DNA from: JBEEFP01 sp041166085
Lineage (GTDB): Bacteria; Actinomycetota; Acidimicrobiia; Acidimicrobiales; JAFATL01
Assembly (NCBI GenBank): GCA_041166085.1
Contig: JBEEFP010000055.1
Span: 62,001-126,000, forward strand
DNA length: 64,000 nt
Direction of reading: 5' to 3'
Shown piece after piece: positions 7,196 through 16,013 of this stretch (position 1 is its first letter; the number at the start of each line of letters is the position of its first letter). The notes below the pieces were generated by a model. That model saw nothing but the letters and a program-made list of their open reading frames with translations. It was not told the DNA's origin and did not search any database. Position numbers and translations under genes: made by a program.

Positions 7196-8554
7196 TCAGC
7201 TGCGGTCGAGGATCTCCGCCGCCGCTCGCTCGCCCGAGCGCACCGCCCCGTCGATGGCACCATGGGAGATGGTGGAGGTCTCGGTGCCGGCCCAGTGGAT
7301 CCGGCCCATCGGCTCGCGCAGCAGGGGCCCGTAGCGCGTGAGCAACCCCGGCGCGAAGTGGGCCATGGAGCAGCCACGCGTCCACTCCTCCTTCCACCAC
7401 GGCGTCTCGATGAACTCGACCGGTGATGCCGCTCGCGGCCCCAGCCTGGCCGTCAGCGCATCGAGGACGGCCTGGCGGCGCTCCCCCGCATCGAGGGCGT
7501 CGACGCGGGACGCGACGTTGCCGAACGCGAACGACGCGATGACGCCCGGCCGTCCGGAGGAGGGCGACGCGTCCAGTGTCACCTCTGACGCCGAGCCGGG
7601 CTCCGAGGTCTGTCCGCTGAAGCCGCTGGCCCGCCAGAACGGCTCGTCGTAGACGACGAGGGTCTTGGACTCCGGTCCGGCGATGGACTTGCGGTAGAGG
7701 TCGAGTCGGTCGGGAGGCAGCCCGGGGTCGAAGGCGATCTCGGCCACGAGGGCGGGCGGCGCGGTGACCACCGCGTGGCGGGCGTGCACTGCGACGTCGC
7801 CGCCCTCGACGACCACTCCGTCCTGGCGCTGAGCGATGGATCGCACCGGCGCGTGCAGCCGAACCGCGTCGCCGAGGTCGTCCGCCACTCGACGGGCGAT
7901 CGACCCGGCTCCTCCTTCGACCATGTTCTCCTGTGATCCCTTCTCGATCGAGAAGAGCGTGTTGATGCTCCCGTGGGAGTGGACGAGGAACAGCAGGTGC
8001 AGCAACGACGTGTCCGCGAGGTCGCCGGTGAAGAGGCCTCGCACCGCCATCTCGAACAGGTCGCGGCCGATGGTCGTGCGGATGCCCGTGCGCTCCAGCC
8101 ACCACGCCACCGAGCGCGAGTCCCACTCGGCCGCGCGCGCCGCGGTCCACGGTGCATCCAGCGGCACCTTCTTCGCCATGCGGTCGACCTTGAGCTGGGC
8201 CAACGCGATGGTGAGCACGGCAAGAGGGCTGATCTTCGGGATCAGTCCCGTGTAGCGCCGTGTGCGCTCGCCGTCGATCAGGAGGTGCGCGCCCTTGACC
8301 CATGTCTTGTACGTGGACACGCCGACCTCGCCCGCCAGTCGGAAGACGGCGTCGTGCTGCGGTCCCAGCCACGCCCCACCGCGGTCCACCGGCGTGCCGT
8401 CTGCCAGGTGCTGGGTCCAGATGCGGCCGCCAACGCGATCGCGCGCCTCCAGGACCGCCACCGACCTTCCCGCTTGGTGCAACCGCCGCGCCGCCGTGAG
8501 CCCCGCGTATCCGGCGCCCACCACGCAGACGTCGACGTCGACCCGCTCCGGCAT
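7196..8554 (-). CDS. Flavin-dependent amine oxidase (monoamine oxidase family)
   Basis: 452 residues. The N-terminus has the FAD-binding dinucleotide fold VCVVGAGYAGLTAARRL, then the Arg-Gly motif VLEARDRVGGRIWT and GGAWLGPQH of the amine oxidase family. The C-terminus has the second FAD contact GRIHWAGTETSTISHG followed by IDGAVRSGERAA. The region TRGCSMAHFAPG aligns with the segment of monoamine oxidases that holds the cysteine for covalent FAD attachment, so covalent flavin is possible here. Such enzymes oxidise primary amines or polyamines to aldehydes with release of ammonia and H2O2. ATG at 8552-8554 is supported by a TACGGT -10 box 7 bases upstream, suggesting a leaderless mRNA. Confidence 0.88.
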   Translation of the reverse strand: MPERVDVDVCVVGAGYAGLTAARRLHQAGRSVAVLEARDRVGGRIWTQHLADGTPVDRGGAWLGPQHDAVFRLAGEVGVSTYKTWVKGAHLLIDGERTRRYTGLIPKISPLAVLTIALAQLKVDRMAKKVPLDAPWTAARAAEWDSRSVAWWLERTGIRTTIGRDLFEMAVRGLFTGDLADTSLLHLLFLVHSHGSINTLFSIEKGSQENMVEGGAGSIARRVADDLGDAVRLHAPVRSIAQRQDGVVVEGGDVAVHARHAVVTAPPALVAEIAFDPGLPPDRLDLYRKSIAGPESKTLVVYDEPFWRASGFSGQTSEPGSASEVTLDASPSSGRPGVIASFAFGNVASRVDALDAGERRQAVLDALTARLGPRAASPVEFIETPWWKEEWTRGCSMAHFAPGLLTRYGPLLREPMGRIHWAGTETSTISHGAIDGAVRSGERAAAEILDRS

Positions 8555-8561
8555 GCCGGCG

Positions 8562-8567
8562 ACCGTA
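8562..8567 (-). promoter_or_regulatory. Leaderless-type -10 box of the amine oxidase gene
   Basis: On the minus strand TACGGT precedes the ATG at 8554 by 7 bases, matching TAnnnT and the spacing seen at several other genes in this window. Confidence 0.45.
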
Positions 8568-8602
8568 GTGAGTTCTCCCTCTGCGCGCTCGTGTTGCGTC
8601 GG

Positions 8603-9172
8603 TCAGGCCGGCGGGCTCTCGTCTCCGATGAAGTCGGCGTACGTGCGGACGGCGAGCACCGCCCGTTGGGTCGCTTGGGTGCGGTCGCGCACGAAGCGAG
8701 CGGCCGCCCGGACCGCTTCGTGCTCGACGCGGTCCGTCTCGGTGGGATGGTCGAAGCGCCAGCGTCGGGCCCGGCGGGCGATGGCAGGCTTCTCGCCTGG
8801 GTCGAGCTCGACACCGGCGGCCTCGAACACACGACAGTCATAGGTCCGGCAGGTGCGGGGCCGGTGCTCGTAGATCGAGCAGGCGCCGTCGACCAGCATC
8901 GGGCAGTGGCCGCGCTCGTCATAGCCGAGGACGACATGCCCGGCGGGCAGTCCCGGGGCAGGGAACAACAACCGCCTGGGGATGTGCGCGAGGGCCTGTG
9001 ACTCCTCGGGCCCGATGTGGACGAACTGTGATGACGTGCAGCACGCGGTGCACCCGTCGCACGGCACGTCCGCCATCGCCTCGCCGTCGAGGGCGCGCTG
9101 CATCCCGGCCAGCCAGGTCGAGAAGCGGCCCGCCGGCAACGGTTCGTCCAGCGCCTCGTCGTCGTCTGCCAT
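8603..9172 (-). CDS. YkgJ-family cysteine cluster protein (putative zinc/iron chelating)
   Basis: 189 residues. The N-terminal half contains CDGCTACCTSS (about residues 41-51), and further on CPMLVDGACSIYEHRP, then RTCRTYDCRVF. This is the CxxCxxCC ... C ... C ... RPxxCRxYxC arrangement of the YkgJ/UPF0153 family, thought to chelate Zn or an Fe-S cluster. The rest is charged and helical. ATG at 9170-9172 follows a GGAGGA site. Biological role is not established for the family. It is divergent from the following small gene. Confidence 0.85.
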   Translation of the reverse strand: MADDDEALDEPLPAGRFSTWLAGMQRALDGEAMADVPCDGCTACCTSSQFVHIGPEESQALAHIPRRLLFPAPGLPAGHVVLGYDERGHCPMLVDGACSIYEHRPRTCRTYDCRVFEAAGVELDPGEKPAIARRARRWRFDHPTETDRVEHEAVRAAARFVRDRTQATQRAVLAVRTYADFIGDESPPA

Positions 9173-9208
9173 GGGTCCTCCGCCACGAGGGTAGGACGAG
9201 CGGCGCCG

Positions 9209-9214
9209 TATGGT
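9209..9214 (+). promoter_or_regulatory. Leaderless-type -10 box
   Basis: TATGGT lies 7 bases before the GTG at 9222. The same hexamer and spacing occur in front of the histidine kinase gene (47565). This supports GTG 9222 over the ATG that overlaps the box at 9210. Confidence 0.5.
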
Positions 9215-9221
9215 TGGCGCG

Positions 9222-9650
9222 GTGAGCACGTCCCCGCCCCATGATCCGCTGGCAGCCCTCAACCAGGTGCTGAGCGAGGTCATCGACGTGGTGCAGGACG
9301 TCAAGCAGGCCCACCGGCGCGTGCCCGAGACCCACGCCCTCCACACCGTCCTCGACCGGCTCTTCGCCGATCTCGGCGGGTGGGCCCGACGGCTGGTCGA
9401 GCGGGACGAAGCGCTCGGTGTCTCACCGCTCGCGAGCATGTCGAGCGTGGCCGGGCGCAAGCCGCCGGTCCTGTGGCGCGGCGACGCGAGCGACGACGAA
9501 GTGCGCGGCCTCGTGCTCGAGCACCTCGACCGGCTGGCGGAGCACGTCACCGCCGCGCTCGCCGAGCAGGACGACGAGCTGTCACGAGGCGCGCTGGCCG
9601 AGGTCGAACGGGGGCTGACGACCGACAGAGAAGCGCTCGCCGCGCTCTGA
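9222..9650 (+). CDS. Hypothetical protein, helical
   Basis: 142 residues, not recognised. The N-terminal half is predicted helical and amphipathic (LNQVLSEVIDVVQDVKQA, then HTVLDRLFADLGGWARRLVE), the middle is a short linker, and the C-terminal half is again helical and acidic (VRGLVLEHLDRLAEHVTAAL). No signal peptide, membrane segment or cysteine is present. An ATG at 9210 is in frame, but it sits inside the TATGGT box, so GTG 9222 is preferred. Codon use fits its neighbours, which supports a real gene. Confidence 0.6.
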   Translation: MSTSPPHDPLAALNQVLSEVIDVVQDVKQAHRRVPETHALHTVLDRLFADLGGWARRLVERDEALGVSPLASMSSVAGRKPPVLWRGDASDDEVRGLVLEHLDRLAEHVTAALAEQDDELSRGALAEVERGLTTDREALAAL

Positions 9651-9678
9651 GCCGAGACAGCGCGCCTGTCGCGCAGCG

Positions 9679-9945
9679 TCAGCGGTAGTCGTCGTAGCTG
9701 GCGTCGAGGCCCCGCTCCCGGGCCTCCATGAACCGCCAGACCTCGGGTTGGGAACCGTCGACGTCGGTGAAGCCGTATTCGGCTGCCAGCTGACCGGACG
9801 TGACCGACCGCTGGTTCCAGCGCGCCCGGTCAGGATCCACCGCGAGCGACACGACGGCGCGACCCACGAAGCGTGGTGACTCGGACAGGGCGAAGTCCGC
9901 AGGCGCGTACGCGTCGAGGGCCTCGCGCCAGTTCGGCTCCGCCAC
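9679..9945 (-). pseudogene. C-terminal remnant of a DHRS1-like SDR
   Basis: 88 residues from a GTG at 9945; the frame is open back to 9981, immediately next to the stop of the winged-helix gene. The sequence matches only the C-terminal third of DHRS1-like short-chain dehydrogenases: SPRFVGRAVVSLAVDPDRA, then a cofactor-capping segment ending SGQLAAEYGFTDVDGSQPE. The Rossmann motif, the catalytic Ser and the YxxxK are all absent, so it cannot be an active SDR. A deletion or recombination probably joined this tail to the end of the upstream gene. There is no convincing ribosome-binding site. Confidence 0.6.
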
Positions 9946-9981
9946 GTCGAAGGCCTCGAGCCCGCCCCGCTCAACGCGGTG

Positions 9982-11154
9982 TCAGTCCAGCAGCTCGCGT
10001 TGCAGCGGTGTCGGGAAGCGGGGGGTGACGCGCACATCGCCGAGCCATGCCTCCAACCGGGCCGCCTCCGCCCCGACCGCGGCGCCGACATCCGAGCCCA
10101 CGTCCTCGAGCAGTCGGAAGGCGATCTCACCGGTCGCCCGCTGGGACCACCCGCCGATCACTCGTCCGTCGGCCCACACCGTGGGGCCCGCGTTGCCGTT
10201 GCGGTCGAACACTGCGGGGCCGTGCTCGCCGAGGTACCACTCCCGCTGCTGCCAACCCATTGTCGTGGCGTCGAGCCCGGGCAGCAGCGCCACCCACGGC
10301 CGGCCGAGCGGTCGGACGGGACCGTCGCCGGGGAGCGACACACCCGTCGTCCCGCCCAGGTCGACCTCCTCGGCGTCGAGGGTGGCCAGCGCCTTGCGCA
10401 CCGCTCCCATCGTCAGGCCGCTCCACCACTTGATGTCGGCGACCGTGCCGGGTCCGAAGGCGAGGAGCCACCGGCGGACCAGCTCCACGCGCGCCTCGTC
10501 GGCGCTCCAGCTCGGCACTCCGTCCGGCAGCCACGCTGTGATGGGCGCCCATCGGTACTGACTGCTCGTCCACGACCCCTTGGGCCGCCCCCGCACAATG
10601 CGCTGCTCGGTCGAGAGCAGGAACAGCACGCGGGTCGAGACGCCGATCGTCCCCGCCCACTTCTTTCCCTCACCGACGGGGATCTTGTGATCGAGCCCGG
10701 GCACGAGGCGGGCCAGCTCGGCGCCCGTGGCCTCACCGCGTTCGACGATCGCCGCGTACGTGGCCCGCTCCAGCCGGCGCAGCACACGGGCGGCGTCGCG
10801 CACTCCGCTGCCCTCCAGCAACTGCAGCGTGCGGCGCCGCTCGCCCGGTACGAGCGCGTCGGTGCACGCCGCCTGCACCACCGGCACCAGCTCGACCGGG
10901 ACGACGAACATCGTCCGTCGCATGCAAAGGGTTCGGACCAGTACCCGGTCGTCGTAGAGGGCGGACTCCACGGCGGCGACGCTGGGTGTGCGCATGCGGG
11001 CCGCGGCGGAAAGCACCACCGTCGCCGGATCGCTGCTGTGCAGGCCGACCAAGCTGCTGGTGATGGCGACGACGTCGTCGGTGCGTGCCGAGCCCAGCAG
11101 ACGATGGCGACGCCCGAGCCGGGCCCGCCGCTCCTCGATGCTGACCCGGCGCAC
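9982..11154 (-). CDS. Winged-helix DNA-binding domain protein (AlkZ/YcaQ-like, HTH_42)
   Basis: 390 residues starting at GTG 11154 after a GGGGAG site. The family signature is seen in SSLVGLHSSDPATVVLSAAARM near the N-terminus, VRTLCMRRTMFVVP, the winged-helix-like WLLAFGPGTVADIKWWSGL, and a C-terminal LLPGLDATTMGW, then DGRVIGGWSQR. Related proteins include bacterial DNA glycosylases (AlkX/AlkZ) that act on alkylated or crosslinked DNA; most actinobacterial paralogs are untested. The glycosylase QxQ/QxD motif is not obvious to me, so catalysis is uncertain. Its 3' end abuts the SDR remnant. Confidence 0.8.
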   Translation of the reverse strand: MRRVSIEERRARLGRRHRLLGSARTDDVVAITSSLVGLHSSDPATVVLSAAARMRTPSVAAVESALYDDRVLVRTLCMRRTMFVVPVELVPVVQAACTDALVPGERRRTLQLLEGSGVRDAARVLRRLERATYAAIVERGEATGAELARLVPGLDHKIPVGEGKKWAGTIGVSTRVLFLLSTEQRIVRGRPKGSWTSSQYRWAPITAWLPDGVPSWSADEARVELVRRWLLAFGPGTVADIKWWSGLTMGAVRKALATLDAEEVDLGGTTGVSLPGDGPVRPLGRPWVALLPGLDATTMGWQQREWYLGEHGPAVFDRNGNAGPTVWADGRVIGGWSQRATGEIAFRLLEDVGSDVGAAVGAEAARLEAWLGDVRVTPRFPTPLQRELLD

Positions 11155-11214
11155 CTCCCCACTGTCGCGCTCTGCTGCGTGGTCGGCGCTCGCGAGGCAG
11201 CCGTCAGCGCAGAG

Positions 11215-14200
11215 TCACGGTTCGCACGTGCGCGGCGACCCGCTCGCGCTGACGTACTGGGCCCATTCGGCGCGAGAAAGGGAACGGCCGGCGAGGGCAC
11301 ACGCGGCCCGTTGCCACTGGCCCGGTCGCAGGTCCCAGATCGTCGTGAGCCCGTCGAAGCCCGGGGTGGCGAGACGGGTTCCGTCGGGACTGAAGGCGGG
11401 CCGGCTCCCCAGGAACTGCTCCAGAACGAAGGTGCGGTCGGTGAAGGGCGTGCGCCCCGCAGTGAGCTGGGCGCCGATGGGCGAGCCACTCTGCGCGTCC
11501 CACAGGCGCGTGGTGCCGTACCCGACGACGGTGGACGCGAGCATCCTGCCGTCGGGGCTGTAGGCAACCCCTGCGACCGGCCCGGTGTGGCCCTTCAGAT
11601 CAGCGCCGACCTGGGCCTGGGACGCCGTCGACCACTGACGGACGACGCCCGAAGCAAGCCCGGTGGCCAGGCGGCTGCCGTCAGGCGAGAAGGCGAGGCT
11701 GAGGAAGGGGGTGTCGGGGCTGTAGATGACGCGGCCGAGCTGCCGGTGCGTCCGCCCGTCGTAGAGCCGGACCAGGTTGTTGTCGCTCAGGACCGCGAGC
11801 TCACGTCCGTCATGCCGCCACGCGACGGCGAGCGGGTACCCGTGCGGCTCGGTGATCGGCGCGCCCACCTGCGTGCCGGTGCCGGGGTTCCACACGACGA
11901 GACGGCCGGGATCGTCGCCCGCGAAGTCGGGCGAGGCCTTCACCCTGTCGACTGCGATCGCCAGCTCGCCGGTGGCCGCGTTGAACGCGAGGTCCTCGAC
12001 CCATGCGTCGCCCACGTCGAGCTCGGGCCCCGCTGCACCGGATGCGACGTCGAAGAGGCGCACCTTTCCGCTCGTCCCACCGACGGCCACGCGTCGCCCC
12101 TTCGGGTCGAGGACCGCGGTCAGCACGTCGCCACCGGGCTCCAGCACGCGGAGCACCCGGTTGGTCCGGGCATCTCGCACGACAACCCTGCCGTCCTTCC
12201 CCGCGGTCACCAGGAGTCGGCCGTCAGCGGAGTACTGCGCCTGGACGACCGGAGCACTGTGACCCGCGACCGCCGTCCCGATCGCTCGACGGCCGTCGAG
12301 TCGCCAGAGGGCTCCGGTGCGGTCGATGCCGACGGTGGCCATCCGGCTCCCGTCGCGACTGAACGTCACGTCGCTGATCGCCGATGCGCTCCCGGCCAAG
12401 GGGGGCCCGAGCGGCTCGCCATCCGGCACGCCGAAGAGCTGGGTGCGCCCCTCGTCACTGGCGACAGCGAGCACGCTGCCGTCGGGATCGAACTCCATCG
12501 ACGTCGGGACGCCGCTCGGGATGGCGAGCTCACGGCCCCGAGTCGCGCCGGTCAGTGGGTCGATGAGCGCCACCCTTCCGCTCCCACCGCCAACCGCGAG
12601 CATCGAGCCGTCGGTGTTCATCGCGAGTGCCCTGGCGCCGGAGACATCGGTCGACAGTGGTGACCCGATGGGCCGCCTCTCCGCCACGTTCCACACCACC
12701 ACGGTGTCATCCGGTCCGGGCAGGGCCAGCAGTCGGCCGTCGCCGCTGACGACGATCACGTTGTCCCCCAGGTACTGCTCGGCCACCTGCAACGGCTGAC
12801 CCACGGGCGTCCATGTGGACGTGTCCCACACCACCGCGAGGGTCGGGAACGGCTCGACGGGCTCCGGCCCGCCCTGGGTCACGAGTGTCCGCCCGTCGGC
12901 GCTGAACCACGCCGACGTGAGCGCGCCCCCGGGGCTGGGGACGACGCGGAGGAGCCGGCGGGCCCGGAGGTCCCACACCTGGAGGTTGCCGACGGGCTGG
13001 CCGTCGTCGACCTCGTGCGAGGCCGGTACGACCAGCCAGTGGCCGTCAGGGCTGACGGCCGCGCCCAGCAGGACGTCGTCGTTCGCGTCGAGCACCGCGA
13101 CCCGTCGACGGGACGCCGCGTCCCACAGCAGCGTGCCGGTGCCATCGGACGTCGGCGTGACGAGCAGCTTGCCATCGGGGGTGAACACCGCGGCGCCGAG
13201 CCCCGACTTCACGCCGTAGAGCAACCCCTCCAGGAGCGGGTGGGTCTCGAGGCCACTGAGCAGCGCACTCCTCGTGCCGGTGTCCTGCCGGCGGCGATAC
13301 GCCTCCGCGGCCACGAGGAGCCCGACGTCGGGCTGACGTTCCACCAGCGCCCTGGACTCCGCCGTGAGCCGTGCCACGTCGGCGCGGTCGCGAGCCGAGC
13401 TGGCCCGCCGGCTCTGCACGACGGCCAGCGACGCGCCCGCCAAGGCGATCACCAGTCCGAGGGCGGTGGCACCGAGCAACACCCGCAGGCGGCGGTGCGC
13501 TCGGGCCCGGGCCCGCTCGGTTCGCTCGCTGTGCTCGCGACTCGCCTCGACGAAGTCCCGCTCGAGGGCCGACAGATGGGGGGCACGCGCCAGCCAATCG
13601 AGGGCGGTCGCCAAGCGCGGACCGCGGTAGAGCTCGGTGGGCTCGCGCCCCGAGGCATCCCACGCCGTGGCCGCGGTCGTGACGTGACGCTGGACCCGGA
13701 GGTCGTCCCGCCCCTCGTCGAGCCACGACCGCAGCTGTGGCCACTCGCGGATCAGCGCCTCGTGCGCCACCTCGACGCCGTCGGTGCCGACGGTCACCAG
13801 CCGTGCCGCGGCCAGGGTGTCGAGGACGTTCCCGATGGCGGCACCGGGATCGGACGCGGGCGTGAGCTCGTCCAACCGGGCCCGGCGGCTGGTGTCCTCC
13901 ATCCCCTCGCGAGGCTCGACCAGCCGCAGGAACACCTGGCGGGCCAGGTCGCGGCCGACTGGGTCGAGGGTGGCGACGGCGCGATCGGCCGTCGCCGCGA
14001 TCGCGCCCCGCACACCGCCCGTCGCCCGGTAGCCGTCCAGCGTCATGAGGCGGTTCTCCCGCCGCTCCCATGTGGCGCGGAGGACATGGGACAGCAGCGG
14101 CAGCGCACCGGGCTCACCCGCGACCTCCGCGACCAGGACGTCGACGAGTCCCTCTTCGAGCCGGAGGCCGGCCAATCGCGCCGGTTCCTGGATGGCCCGT

Positions 14201-15960
14201 CGCAGCTCGGTCTCGTTCATCGGCCCGAGCAGCACCTGATCCGCCGCGACGGCCGAAGCCAGCCCCACATGCGTCGCGCATGCGCCGTAGAAGTCGGCGC
14301 GCAGCCCGATGACCACCGGGCCGGGACGGGCGAGCAGGCCGTCGAGGAAGACGGCGCGCGGGTCGTCGTCGCAGAGCGTGAACACCTCTTCGAACTGGTC
14401 GACGACGAGCACGCCGTCCCCGGCTGCGGCCAGGACGGCAACCGGATCCCGACCGGGCGTCACGACCTCGACGCCCTCGAGGGTCGTGGCCAGCCCGGCG
14501 CGCAACAGCGACGACTTCCCGCTTCCCGAGCTCCCGACCACGGCAACCAGCCGGCCCGGCTGCAGGCGATCGACGAGGTCGGCGACCACCTGCTCGCGTC
14601 CGAAGAAGCGGTCGCGGTCGGCGGGTTCGAAGGCGGGCAGTCCTGGATACGGGCACTCGGTCGACTGCGGCGGCGCGTGCACGCCCGGCGCGGCGACGGC
14701 GAAGACGGGTTCGAGGGCCTGCGGGCCACGAAGGCGGTGCGGACCCAGGTCGACGAGCGACACCCCCTCGGGGAGGTGGCGGCGCACGAGCTCGCACGTC
14801 GTGGTCGAGAGGAATACCTCACCCCCGTCTGCCATCCCCCGCAACCGGGCCGCGACGTTGAGCGTGGGCCCGACGTAGTCGGCTCCGCGCTGCTCGGCCT
14901 CACCCGTGTGCAACCCCACCCTTGCCTGCAGGCGCTCGCCGCCCACCGATGCCGCCGAGACGGCCCGAGTGAGATCGATGGCGGCGGCGAGGGCGGCAAC
15001 CGGCGCGTCGAACACCGAGACCGTCGCGTCACCCTCGCCCATCGACTTGAGGAAGCGACCACCCGCTGCCTGCACCACCGATGCGACGAGCTCGTCGTGG
15101 GCCACGAGGGCGCGCGCCATCTCGGCCGGATGGGCGTCCCACTTCGCCGTCGAGTCCTCGATGTCGGTGAGGCAGAACGTCAGCACTCCAGTCGGCAGCG
15201 TGGCGCCCCAACCGGCGCGCAGCCGCTCCACGAGCTCGCCCGCCGTCTCGGGTCTGCGCGCGGGGTCGGTGGCCAGGCCGCTGCGGATGACGCCCTCCAG
15301 CTCCTCCGCGAGAACGGGGTCGATGCCGTCCCACGCGGGACGAATACCGGTCGGCGGCGCGCCGGTGAGGAGTGCGAACGCGGTGGCCGCGAGCGAGTAG
15401 ATGTCGCTGCGACGGTCGGGCGGCCCGTTCACGAGCTCCGGGGCCCCGTACCCGCGGGTACCCCCCCGCCGGCGTGGCGCGTTGGGCGCGGACGACAGGC
15501 CGAAGTCCACCAGCGTCACCCGACCGCCCTTGGTCAGGATGAGGTTGGCGGGCTTCACGTCGCCGTGGATCACCGGCGGGTCCTGCGTGTGGAGATGCGT
15601 CAGTGCGGCGGCCGCGTCGGCCAGCCAGCGCAACACCAGTGACGGAGCGAGACCAGGCCGGCCGCCGGCGTGCAGGAGCCGTGCCAGGTCGGTGCCTTCC
15701 ACCCAGTCCATCGCGATCACGTAGTCGTCGCCGTCGAAGAAGTCCTCGCGCACCAACGGAAGGTTTCGATGGGGAGGCACCCCGAGCAGGATGCGCGCCT
15801 CGGAAAGCAGCTCCCTGCGAACGCTGTCCGAGCTGACCGCGCGGATCTTCAGCGCGACCAGGCGCTCGTGCTGGTGGTCGAGTGCTCTGACGACCCGGCC
15901 TTCGCCGCCTTCGCCCTCGACCTCCAGGAGCTCGTACCGCTGTCGCAGCAGTTCAGCCAC
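11215..15960 (-). CDS. Ser/Thr protein kinase - class III nucleotide cyclase - STAND NTPase - WD40 fusion protein
   Basis: 1,581 residues, four modules. (1) Residues ~8-250: kinase, with Gly-rich loop (EGEGGEGRV, ~15-23), Lys38, catalytic IHGDVKPANL (Asp134; HRD is HGD) and DFG at 152-154. (2) Residues ~256-420: class III adenylate/guanylate cyclase; metal-binding Asp266 in TDIEDST, Asp311 in MGEGDA, and NVAAR (Asn368, Arg372). (3) Residues ~437-800: nSTAND ATPase; FFGRE, Walker A GSSGSGKS (476-483), Walker B LVVDQFEE. (4) One transmembrane helix at ~826-849, then a WD40-type beta propeller (~915-1560) with repeated FSPDGxxLAT units. The N-terminal enzymes should be cytoplasmic and the propeller outside if the single helix spans the membrane; topology is inference. 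GTG at 15960 follows a GGGGGG run. The divergent neighbour is an FHA-HTH protein, a likely phospho-partner. Confidence 0.9.
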   Translation of the reverse strand: MAELLRQRYELLEVEGEGGEGRVVRALDHQHERLVALKIRAVSSDSVRRELLSEARILLGVPPHRNLPLVREDFFDGDDYVIAMDWVEGTDLARLLHAGGRPGLAPSLVLRWLADAAAALTHLHTQDPPVIHGDVKPANLILTKGGRVTLVDFGLSSAPNAPRRRGGTRGYGAPELVNGPPDRRSDIYSLAATAFALLTGAPPTGIRPAWDGIDPVLAEELEGVIRSGLATDPARRPETAGELVERLRAGWGATLPTGVLTFCLTDIEDSTAKWDAHPAEMARALVAHDELVASVVQAAGGRFLKSMGEGDATVSVFDAPVAALAAAIDLTRAVSAASVGGERLQARVGLHTGEAEQRGADYVGPTLNVAARLRGMADGGEVFLSTTTCELVRRHLPEGVSLVDLGPHRLRGPQALEPVFAVAAPGVHAPPQSTECPYPGLPAFEPADRDRFFGREQVVADLVDRLQPGRLVAVVGSSGSGKSSLLRAGLATTLEGVEVVTPGRDPVAVLAAAGDGVLVVDQFEEVFTLCDDDPRAVFLDGLLARPGPVVIGLRADFYGACATHVGLASAVAADQVLLGPMNETELRRAIQEPARLAGLRLEEGLVDVLVAEVAGEPGALPLLSHVLRATWERRENRLMTLDGYRATGGVRGAIAATADRAVATLDPVGRDLARQVFLRLVEPREGMEDTSRRARLDELTPASDPGAAIGNVLDTLAAARLVTVGTDGVEVAHEALIREWPQLRSWLDEGRDDLRVQRHVTTAATAWDASGREPTELYRGPRLATALDWLARAPHLSALERDFVEASREHSERTERARARAHRRLRVLLGATALGLVIALAGASLAVVQSRRASSARDRADVARLTAESRALVERQPDVGLLVAAEAYRRRQDTGTRSALLSGLETHPLLEGLLYGVKSGLGAAVFTPDGKLLVTPTSDGTGTLLWDAASRRRVAVLDANDDVLLGAAVSPDGHWLVVPASHEVDDGQPVGNLQVWDLRARRLLRVVPSPGGALTSAWFSADGRTLVTQGGPEPVEPFPTLAVVWDTSTWTPVGQPLQVAEQYLGDNVIVVSGDGRLLALPGPDDTVVVWNVAERRPIGSPLSTDVSGARALAMNTDGSMLAVGGGSGRVALIDPLTGATRGRELAIPSGVPTSMEFDPDGSVLAVASDEGRTQLFGVPDGEPLGPPLAGSASAISDVTFSRDGSRMATVGIDRTGALWRLDGRRAIGTAVAGHSAPVVQAQYSADGRLLVTAGKDGRVVVRDARTNRVLRVLEPGGDVLTAVLDPKGRRVAVGGTSGKVRLFDVASGAAGPELDVGDAWVEDLAFNAATGELAIAVDRVKASPDFAGDDPGRLVVWNPGTGTQVGAPITEPHGYPLAVAWRHDGRELAVLSDNNLVRLYDGRTHRQLGRVIYSPDTPFLSLAFSPDGSRLATGLASGVVRQWSTASQAQVGADLKGHTGPVAGVAYSPDGRMLASTVVGYGTTRLWDAQSGSPIGAQLTAGRTPFTDRTFVLEQFLGSRPAFSPDGTRLATPGFDGLTTIWDLRPGQWQRAACALAGRSLSRAEWAQYVSASGSPRTCEP

Positions 15961-16000
15961 GTTCCCCCCCGAAGAGACGATAGAGCGCCCGCCCCGTCCC

Positions 16001-16006
16001 TAGGCT
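16001..16006 (+). promoter_or_regulatory. Leaderless-type -10 box of the FHA-HTH gene
   Basis: TAGGCT is 7 bases before the GTG at 16014. The 53-base divergent region must also carry the promoter of the kinase-cyclase gene on the other strand; TATCGT at about 15977-15982 (minus strand) is a candidate. Confidence 0.5.
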
Positions 16007-16013
16007 CAGGAAC

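Noticed and set aside
9651..9678. GCGCG-CCTGT-CGCGC hairpin between the hypothetical gene and the SDR remnant as terminator
   Set aside because: The 5-base stem in very GC-rich DNA is within chance and no T-run follows.
9979..12663. An 894-codon plus-strand frame over the winged-helix gene and the WD40 part
   Set aside because: No motif, no start signal, and fully antisense to two convincing genes.
13015..15642. An 875-codon open frame on the plus strand
   Set aside because: It lies entirely antisense to the kinase-cyclase-STAND gene, whose domains are unmistakable. Long antisense frames arise from high GC at third positions; the product shows only Arg/Ala/Gly-rich low-complexity sequence.
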